Part shown: positions 42,282 through 48,412 of the stretch, in pieces | Layout: every line of letters starts with the position of its first letter | Position numbering within the stretch: position 1 is the first letter of the stretch | Assembly: GCA_944392615.1 (NCBI GenBank) | Contig: CALXXF010000018.1 | Location: 1-48,412 of the forward strand | Reading direction: 5' to 3' | Length of the DNA stretch: 48,412 bases | From: an uncultured Clostridia bacterium | Lineage (GTDB): Bacteria > Bacillota > Clostridia > Oscillospirales > CAG-272 | Made by a program: the position numbers and the translations under genes | The notes under the pieces: model-generated | Told to the model about the DNA's origin: nothing | What the model saw: the letters and a program-made list of their open reading frames with translations, nothing else | Databases searched by the model: none

Positions 42282-43034
42282 ATGAAAATAGGGGCGCAGC
42301 TTTATACTGTCAGACGCTATACCCAGAGTATGGAGGAGCTTGAAAAAACGCTCGGGAAAATTGCCGACATAGGCTTCTCCTGTGTACAGATGTCGGCAAC
42401 ATGCCCTTACGACGGCGAAAAGCTTTCGGCTCTGCTCGGAAAATACGGGCTTGAGTGCGCTGTGACACATTATGACCCGAAAAAGATAAAGGACGACCCT
42501 TGCATGGTCGCGGAAGAACACAAAAAATTCGCGTGCCGTTACGTCGGGCTTGGGAGCTATCAGGATATTTTTCAAAAATACGATATTTTCAAATCAGAGT
42601 ATCTGACGGCGGCAAAAAGCATTGCAGACAGAGGCTGTCTTTTCCTCTATCACAACCATTCGGCAGAGTTTGAAAAATTTCCGGACGGAAGAAACGTTCT
42701 TGAACGGCTCCGCGACGAAACTTCCCCCGATATCCTCGGATTTATTCCCGACTGCTTCTGGATCCAGCACGCCGGGGCGGACCCTGTGAGCTTTATCAGA
42801 GATTTTGCCGGGAGGATACCCTGCGTTCACTTCAAGGATATGGGCATAGTCGGCGGGGAGCGGAGGATGCTTCCGTGCGGATCGGGTAATATGGACCATG
42901 AACGCCTTATTGCGGCGTGCGCCGATTCAGGTTGCGAATATGTCCTCATAGAGCTGGACGATACGTACGGTCAGGATCCGTTTGTCTCGCTTTCATCCGG
43001 GCTGGAATATCTAAGATCGCTTGGGCTCTCTTGA
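42282..43034 (+). CDS. Xylose-isomerase-like TIM-barrel sugar isomerase/epimerase, 250 aa
   Basis: Member of the AP-endonuclease-2/xylose-isomerase-like barrel family (the IolE/IolI and sugar-phosphate isomerase group). The N-terminus MKIGAQLYTVR is typical. Metal-site strands are visible as FLYHNHSAEFEKF, FIPDCFWIQHAG (Asp, with His nearby), CVHFKDMG and VLIELDDTYG (Glu). The family isomerises or epimerises keto/aldo sugars; the substrate is not fixed by sequence. Its place directly behind an alpha-L-rhamnosidase suggests a sugar released by that enzyme, but rhamnose isomerase itself is a different, longer protein. agagga lies about 9 bases before the ATG. Confidence 0.85.
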   Translation: MKIGAQLYTVRRYTQSMEELEKTLGKIADIGFSCVQMSATCPYDGEKLSALLGKYGLECAVTHYDPKKIKDDPCMVAEEHKKFACRYVGLGSYQDIFQKYDIFKSEYLTAAKSIADRGCLFLYHNHSAEFEKFPDGRNVLERLRDETSPDILGFIPDCFWIQHAGADPVSFIRDFAGRIPCVHFKDMGIVGGERRMLPCGSGNMDHERLIAACADSGCEYVLIELDDTYGQDPFVSLSSGLEYLRSLGLS

Positions 43035-43274
43035 GGGGTGTTTCCGGAAAAAAGGGCGGCTCGTCATGGTCGGCTCCTGAAGCGGGAAGTCACCTTCTGC
43101 ACGCTGAATGCGTGGCGTACGGGACGCGGTGTGGACATACGTCATGTGGCATGATACAAGGCTTTTTGGTTGCATGACAATATGAATTTTAAATTTCATT
43201 CGCCGTGAAAATTGTATAAAAGTTTTTCTATTGCCGTCGTAACGGGTAAAATCGGTCTGTTTTTCCCTGTTTTA
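43035..43274. other. Spacer before the phosphoesterase gene
   Basis: Nothing supportable beyond the promoter that follows; no tandem array and no gene. Confidence 0.5.
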
Positions 43275-43303
43275 TTTACAAATCCCAGGCTTTGTGATAG
43301 AAT
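43275..43303 (+). promoter_or_regulatory. Sigma-A promoter for the phosphoesterase gene
   Basis: TTTACA (43275-43280), a 17-base spacer, TAGAAT (43298-43303), 87 bases before the ATG at 43390. Confidence 0.75.
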
Positions 43304-43389
43304 ATACTGCGTAATCTGTATGCCAGACTCCTTGATATTACCGTAGCAGCGATTGCGGCAGCAGCAAAATTACAGCGGAGGTAACTGCG

Positions 43390-45624
43390 ATGAAAATCAA
43401 AAAGAACCGGCTGCCCATAAAGGCGGCGATTTCGGCGGCTTTCGTTATTGTCGCCTGTGCACTGTCCATCATGTCTTTTTCGGCGTTTGCCGGTGATGAC
43501 CGTCTTTCTACCGACAAAACAACATATGAGTACGGCGAACCCATAATGGTGTCGTCATCCGGAGAAGGACTCGACTGGGTGGGAATATATCATTCCGATG
43601 ACCCAATTCCGGATTATGTTTTGATCCGCTGGTACTATGTGTCCGAAAGCGGCTCGTACACCGATGACACACGCGATATAAGACAGGCTAAGACCAACAG
43701 GACCGAATATACCGACATACCGCCCGGAGAGTACACAATATATCTCTTTGCGGACGACGGCTATGAATTAATAGACAGCGTAGATATAACCGTGGTTGAA
43801 AGCTCCGGCTCTTCTGGTACAGAGGGAGATGAAGAAATGCAGAAGACAGTAAAGACAGACAAGACAGAATACATTGAAGGAGAGCCTATACTGGTCACTG
43901 CCACAGGAGAGGGGCTCGACTGGGTCGGACTTTATCTGCCGACAGATACCCTTGAGGACGACCAGTCGATACGTTGGTATTACGTGGCAAGGGACGGGAA
44001 CACGTCCGGCTCTCAGAAGGATATAAGAACTGCGGAGGGTACCAATGCCTCAAGAGCCGAATATGCCGATGTTCCTCCGGGTGACTATATAATATATCTC
44101 TGCGAGAACGACAAATGGGGTGTCCTTGACAGAGTTGAAATCACGGTAAAGGAAGATCCGGCGCTGTCCGAAGCCCCTGCCGCGCCTCAGGAGGTCGCTT
44201 ATGAGCGCACGGCTGAAAAAGTCGGGCTTGCGGACGGGACGCTCAAGATAACAGCTGCCGACGGAACCCTTCCGAAAAGCTATGTCGCGTACTGGGCAGA
44301 TGAAAATGGCCCTCTTGAAGACTATACCGCCTTTGCTCCTATAAACTGTGACGGTAAGACAACTGAATATACCATGGTCAAAAACACGCTGATCCCGGCA
44401 GAGGCTGACAGAATTATAGTCTATTCGGGTAACGGACGCACCGTATCGGAGGATTATGCAACGGCCATGCTTCCCTCAGGCTGCAATGACTATGAATTTA
44501 CCGATGAACTTTATGAGCTCTGGGTGATGAGCGACATACATATCAACAGAGAAAACAGCCATATACACAATCAGCATTTTGCACAGGCGCTCGAACAGAT
44601 AATGGACATATCTCCCGACAGCATAGGAATATTCATAAACGGGGATATAGCGGACCACGGGACAAGAGAGGAATATGCCGCCTTTAACGATCTTATCGAG
44701 GCAGCGGGTGAGGAACTTCCGGAGGTGTTCTGCGCGATAGGCAACCACGATCTCCAGGGACCGTACGTAAGGCAGCTTGACTGGTTCCTGAGAGGAACGA
44801 ACAGCGATGAAGATCTGGATAAGCCGTATTTCGACCGATGGATAAACGGCGTCCACTTCATATTCCTTGGAAGCGAGAAAGAAGGGCTCAATGCCGAGCT
44901 GTCGGAGGAGCAGTTGTCATGGTTTGAAGAGACCCTGGCGGAGGACCGCGACAAGGATCGCCCCATATACGTCTTTTTGCATCAGGGCATAATAAACACC
45001 GTGGCTGGCACTAAGGATTATCAGAAGTGGCACGGCGTAAATCAGACCGCGCAGTTCAAGGCCATACTCAAGGATTATCCCGAGGTCATACTCTTCACCG
45101 GTCACAGCCACTGGGAGATGGATTCTGTCGATTCTATGAAAGAACGCGACGATTCATTGCCAACGATATTCAATACCGCGTCGGTAGCGTACCTGTGGAA
45201 CGACGATTCGGTATCCATAGAGGGCGCCCAGGGATATTTCATAACGGCATATGAGGACATGATCATAGTTAGGGGCCGAGATTTTGCAAATGGAAAATGG
45301 ATATCCAGTGCACAGTTTTTTACCGATTATTCCACTCTTCCCGATGAAGAGCCGGAGGGACCTGAGGAAACACCGTCGGATGACCAGACTACCGGTACAT
45401 CTGACAATGATCAGACTCCTGAAGCTCCTTCTACCTCCGGTCAGGGCGGACAGAGCGACGTGACCACAGTTCCCTCAGGCGAGAGTACGACGCCTTCAGA
45501 GAACGAGCCCTCGACAGGGTCTTTAGGAACGGGTGGGATCATAGCCGTAATAGCCGGCGGTGTCGCCATAGCGGGAGGAGTCTGTGCCGCGGTTATACTT
45601 TGGATCAGGAAAAAGAAAAAATAA
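43390..45624 (+). CDS. Surface-anchored metallophosphoesterase with duplicated N-terminal domain, 744 aa
   Basis: Secreted, membrane-anchored calcineurin-like phosphoesterase. A signal peptide covers residues 1-35 and ends FSAFAGDD. Two homologous modules of about 100 residues follow (about 38-137 and 152-253). Each holds a GEGLDWVG motif, a WYYV strand and PPGEYTIYL / PPGDYIIYL, so this is an internal duplication of an Ig-like fold. The phosphoesterase core starts near 375: SDIHINRE, NGDIADHG, GNHDLQ, a metal-site His in FLHQG and GHSHWE, giving all five metal motifs. A Pro/Thr/Ser/Glu linker (about 650-710) leads to a C-terminal membrane helix and the KKKK stop. No LPxTG motif is seen. Likely substrates are extracellular phosphate esters. 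aggtaact lies before the ATG. Confidence 0.9.
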   Translation: MKIKKNRLPIKAAISAAFVIVACALSIMSFSAFAGDDRLSTDKTTYEYGEPIMVSSSGEGLDWVGIYHSDDPIPDYVLIRWYYVSESGSYTDDTRDIRQAKTNRTEYTDIPPGEYTIYLFADDGYELIDSVDITVVESSGSSGTEGDEEMQKTVKTDKTEYIEGEPILVTATGEGLDWVGLYLPTDTLEDDQSIRWYYVARDGNTSGSQKDIRTAEGTNASRAEYADVPPGDYIIYLCENDKWGVLDRVEITVKEDPALSEAPAAPQEVAYERTAEKVGLADGTLKITAADGTLPKSYVAYWADENGPLEDYTAFAPINCDGKTTEYTMVKNTLIPAEADRIIVYSGNGRTVSEDYATAMLPSGCNDYEFTDELYELWVMSDIHINRENSHIHNQHFAQALEQIMDISPDSIGIFINGDIADHGTREEYAAFNDLIEAAGEELPEVFCAIGNHDLQGPYVRQLDWFLRGTNSDEDLDKPYFDRWINGVHFIFLGSEKEGLNAELSEEQLSWFEETLAEDRDKDRPIYVFLHQGIINTVAGTKDYQKWHGVNQTAQFKAILKDYPEVILFTGHSHWEMDSVDSMKERDDSLPTIFNTASVAYLWNDDSVSIEGAQGYFITAYEDMIIVRGRDFANGKWISSAQFFTDYSTLPDEEPEGPEETPSDDQTTGTSDNDQTPEAPSTSGQGGQSDVTTVPSGESTTPSENEPSTGSLGTGGIIAVIAGGVAIAGGVCAAVILWIRKKKK

Positions 45625-45631
45625 GGATAAA

Positions 45632-45661
45632 AGCGGGGGCTTTTAAAGAAGCTCTCCCGCT
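45632..45661 (+). terminator. Probable terminator of the phosphoesterase gene
   Basis: The stem agcggg/cccgct with inner gctt/aagc pairs is followed by a weak T-run (ggatttt). Confidence 0.55.
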
Positions 45662-45812
45662 GGATTTTGCGGAATAAAACGGGCTGTCCGGCAAGGTTTC
45701 TGTGTTTTACGGCGCGTTCGACGTCACTTTGCTTACTTTAGCCGTCTTCAAACCCACATTTCTCTGTACGTCGGTTTTGGCGGCAACTTGTCTTTTGTAA
45801 AAATATCTGTCA

Positions 45813-45858
45813 AAAAAGCACCTGCTCTTTCTGAAGCGATAAAGAGCGGGCGCTTTTT
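45813..45858. terminator. Bidirectional hairpin terminator
   Basis: An 18-base arm (45813-45830) pairs, with three mismatches, with 45841-45858 around a 10-base loop. A-runs and T-runs lie on both sides. It probably ends the minus-strand popT transcript and backs up the phosphoesterase terminator. Confidence 0.7.
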
Positions 45859-46003
45859 GTCTGTCTTTACAGATTTAAAAAAGTTGACGTGTATCAGAAC
45901 GAGTGGATACCGATTAAAACAAGCTGATGAGGGAAAAATCAGTTTTGAAAGGAGCTCCAAGCTGTTTTGACGCTCTTTGTGCGGGAGTACAGCCGTATCA
46001 TGC

Positions 46004-47137
46004 TTATGTGTCCGTCTGTCTTGACATTACCCGCGTGTTGAATTTGTCTAACAGCAGCGCAGCCGCTACTCCGACAGCCAGCATAACTATATTGACTACG
46101 CATACAAGAACGCTTTCGGCAAAGCTGGCAAACGGTATTATCATCACCGTAGCGGCGACCACTATTCCCACTATCGCATGAAATGCCACGGAATAGTGCT
46201 TCTCAAACAGGTAATTCACGCCCTTCGACAGCAGTATCACGGTTACAAGCGCGCCTATTCCGGCAGGTATGAGTATCCCGAAATCGAGATTTCCTATCCC
46301 GGACACAAAAACTGTATAGAGCCCCAGCGGCATCAGAAGCGTGGAAAAGCTCATTCCCGGCGCTATCACACTCAGTGCAAGGCAGAATCCGCAGAAGATA
46401 TACCAGCCGAAATTCGGAGTTATTTCGGCGGAGGCGACCTTAAGCACTGTGAGTATTGTGAAAACAACGGCTCCGGCGCAGAGCAATGATATTACAGACG
46501 CCCTGCTCCGTCCTTTCTCCCCCGCCTCTCTCCAAAGCGAAGGCACCATTCCTGCAATAAGACCTACAAACAGGCAGACCGACTGGCTCGGATACTTTTC
46601 AAGAAAGAAAGCAAGCAGCTTCGCAACTCCGAGAAATCCGATTACAACGCCTATCAGAACAGGGGCAAGCAAAGGCAGATGCTTTCTGAATTTTTTGAAA
46701 GGATTTGACAACACTTCCATTATCGGACGGTATATTCCGAAAACCACGCAGAGCACCCCGCCTGATATTCCGGGAAGCACAGCGCCGAGACCTACAAGCG
46801 CGCCTTGCAATATTCTTAAGAAAAACAAAACCGCGCGGTTTTTCTTTTTAACGCTTACCTTTTTATCTGTGTCCCGGCTGACGTCGGACGAAGATTTTTC
46901 TGAGCCGGTCACGTTCAAGTCGGATATATCCGGGAGCGGTTCCTGCGCTGCCCCGGAGCTGTTCTTATGAATTATATCGCTGCTGCGGCTGTCCACCGCG
47001 TCAGTCTGAATTATATCGCTTCCGCCGGTTTCACTTGTATCCTCCTTTTCTCCGGTTTCACATGTATCCTTTTCTTTTGAGTTTTCATCTGCGTTTTTCA
47101 TTTTGCCGGTAAATGCGGGGCGGCTTACCACCACCAT
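46004..47137 (-). CDS. DUF368-family (PopT-type) undecaprenyl-phosphate translocase, 377 aa
   Basis: DUF368 proteins of the PopT type were recently assigned to recycling of undecaprenyl phosphate across the membrane. Here, the membrane part (about residues 105-370) has eight or more hydrophobic helices with the family motifs GALVGLGAVLPGISGGVL and LALSVIAPGMSFSTLL (paired PG re-entrant repeats). Residues 1-100 are an unusual hydrophilic extension rich in Ser, Asp, Glu and Lys, with repeated ETG and SDII motifs. Two starts are possible: ATG at 47137, which overlaps the end of the CotH gene by 13 bases, or ATG at 47101. Overlap suggests translational coupling to CotH. The carrier lipid link to the MraY/WecA gene at 26848 is indirect. 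Confidence 0.85.
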   Translation of the reverse strand: MVVVSRPAFTGKMKNADENSKEKDTCETGEKEDTSETGGSDIIQTDAVDSRSSDIIHKNSSGAAQEPLPDISDLNVTGSEKSSSDVSRDTDKKVSVKKKNRAVLFFLRILQGALVGLGAVLPGISGGVLCVVFGIYRPIMEVLSNPFKKFRKHLPLLAPVLIGVVIGFLGVAKLLAFFLEKYPSQSVCLFVGLIAGMVPSLWREAGEKGRSRASVISLLCAGAVVFTILTVLKVASAEITPNFGWYIFCGFCLALSVIAPGMSFSTLLMPLGLYTVFVSGIGNLDFGILIPAGIGALVTVILLSKGVNYLFEKHYSVAFHAIVGIVVAATVMIIPFASFAESVLVCVVNIVMLAVGVAAALLLDKFNTRVMSRQTDT

Positions 47138-48412
47138 CCGCCGCTGTCCTCCTCTCCGCCCTGTTCATATATCTTGTCTGAATCGAATATCGAGTCGAGA
47201 TAGTCGCATCTTTTTTCAAACCAGCTGACAAGGTAGTCGAAATGCTCCTTGTAGCTGCTCAGCCTTATTATCTGGATCGGCTCCTGATTTATCCTCTTTC
47301 CGAAAATGTCCCATACCTCGAAATTTGTCTCCATCTCGTCGGCAAAGCAGTCGTATATCCTCTGGAGCTCGTCTTTTACCCCAAAAATATCTTCCTTTAC
47401 CTCGTTCCACCTCTGGCGGAGCATGTCGCAGAACCACCTGTGATTCATCATAAGATAGAACCACTCGTGCTCCTGATCCATATTGCTCTTCTTGCCCACA
47501 TACAGTCCGTCCGGTCTTCCTGCGTCAAGCCTTCCGTCGTTTCCGAGGGCGAGGTCAAAATCCCACGGGCATGTGAAGTACAGTTGGCCTCCCGCCTTTT
47601 TTACCATGAAAAACGACGAGTACCCGACGTCGGTATTTTTCATGGTAGCCTGGAGTATAAATGTGTCGATAAAGGACGGCAGGTCTATATACTCTTCTAT
47701 TTCTTCTTTGACTCCGAGACGTATAGCCTCATGCGCCTTCTCTATGAAGTCGGAAAGAAAAGCGCACTTTTCCTCTGTCATGTAATCGCTCTTTACGAGA
47801 TAGGGCACGCGGTTCACAATGAAATAGTCCACTCCGTAGGTGCCCTCGTCGCCGGCGTAGCTGTCCCGCTCTATTAAATAATCGGTATCGATCACCGACG
47901 GATCCTCGTCAATGTCGACCCGCGCTTCGTGGACCTGATGCTGTTCCGCTACCTCGTATATTCCCCGGTATTCCCCGTTAATATACAGCTTGACGTAGGA
48001 GGACGACGAGCAGTACGGAATATTGTCAAGAAGGTGCGCTATTGCAAAGGCGGCGTGATTGCGCAAAAATGTCTGGTCGCAGTGATTTGCAAGCAGCACC
48101 CAGCTTTTGGCTTCTCCGCGCCCCTGACCGAACAGATTTATTTTTTCGTCAAACTTTATTCGGTAAGATTTTTTCTCCATGCCGGTGTATGTATAATTTC
48201 CGCGGCAGCGCACATCCGCTCCTTTTTCGTCAAAGGCATATAAATCGTCGTAGGCAGTGCCCGAAACAGATATACTGGCGCGGATATATTCGTCTTTTGA
48301 GACTATTTCCTCCCCGCTGTCGGTAAAAATGTTTATGACGGGCAGTGTGGACGATTTGTCTGACTGGGCAAAAAGCGAAGACGGGTTGCCTACAGGCAGT
48401 GTGACATCGGGC
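47125..48412 (-). CDS. CotH-family protein, partial at its N-terminus
   Basis: CotH proteins are atypical kinases of spore coats and of surface or cellulosome-like proteins. The frame is open to the right edge of the window, so the start lies outside. Near the edge it reads LPVINIFTDSGEEI, a typical beginning of the CotH domain, then RCRGNYTYTG and KSYRIKFDEKINLFGQG. The core has WVLLANHCDQTFLRNHAAF, LYINGEYRGIYEVAEQ and the metal-site-like CPWDFDLALGND. The C-terminus ends in an acidic GEEDSGG followed by three tryptophans. The frame overlaps the start of the DUF368 gene by 13 bases, so the two probably form one operon. Confidence 0.9.
   Translation of the reverse strand, partial: PDVTLPVGNPSSLFAQSDKSSTLPVINIFTDSGEEIVSKDEYIRASISVSGTAYDDLYAFDEKGADVRCRGNYTYTGMEKKSYRIKFDEKINLFGQGRGEAKSWVLLANHCDQTFLRNHAAFAIAHLLDNIPYCSSSSYVKLYINGEYRGIYEVAEQHQVHEARVDIDEDPSVIDTDYLIERDSYAGDEGTYGVDYFIVNRVPYLVKSDYMTEEKCAFLSDFIEKAHEAIRLGVKEEIEEYIDLPSFIDTFILQATMKNTDVGYSSFFMVKKAGGQLYFTCPWDFDLALGNDGRLDAGRPDGLYVGKKSNMDQEHEWFYLMMNHRWFCDMLRQRWNEVKEDIFGVKDELQRIYDCFADEMETNFEVWDIFGKRINQEPIQIIRLSSYKEHFDYLVSWFEKRCDYLDSIFDSDKIYEQGGEEDSGGWWW

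Overview
The window looks like a chromosomal segment of an uncultured, spore-forming Clostridia-type Firmicute, probably an animal-gut or other fibre-degrading organism. The basis is the gene content: SpoIIE, SpoVG and a CotH-family protein point to endospore formation; Gram-positive style lipoproteins, membrane-anchored surface proteins and sigma-A promoters fit a Firmicute; two intact GH78 alpha-L-rhamnosidases and one decayed one, plus a secreted esterase, suggest a plant-polysaccharide or glycan diet. I could not run a database search, so the taxonomy is inferred.

Layout. 1-5290: a frameshifted GH78 remnant, an intact GH78 enzyme and a zinc-ribbon membrane protein, all on the minus strand. 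5294-9440: the sporulation phosphatase SpoIIE, then a convergent PLP aminotransferase. 9591-12967: a three-gene operon (sugar nucleotidyltransferase, anomeric sugar kinase, UDP-hexose 4-epimerase) that looks like a hexosamine/galactose salvage route. 13026-18049: a zinc-finger membrane protein, an orphan aconitase-superfamily hydratase, and small membrane and lipoproteins. 18265-18910: five tRNA genes (Val, Asp, Phe, Gly, Cys) behind a perfect-consensus promoter. 19266-21816: Hsp33 and MurC. 22080-29454: SpoVG and a run of nucleotide-pool and DNA-repair genes (nth, maf, dut, yfbR-like, thyX) with a U32 protein and a MraY/WecA-type transferase between them. 29914-32700: a lipoprotein esterase, then an AT-rich scar with the end of an FG-GAP/VCBS protein and the broken start of another secreted protein. 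32967-38992: the housekeeping block mnmG, rsmG, rpsO, pnp. 39699-43034: the second GH78 enzyme with a xylose-isomerase-like TIM-barrel protein. 43390-48412: a surface metallophosphoesterase, a DUF368 (PopT-type) undecaprenyl-phosphate carrier and a CotH protein that runs off the right edge.

The most unusual property is in the spacers. Nearly every larger intergenic gap holds its own short tandem-repeat array. The unit sequence differs at every locus, but the period falls near 15-18 bases in most of them (others 22-24, 26, 38 and 41). At least fourteen such arrays occur in 48 kb, none inside a recognised gene. Several lie within predicted 5' or 3' untranslated regions. No CRISPR array, prophage, rRNA operon or insertion-sequence transposase was seen.
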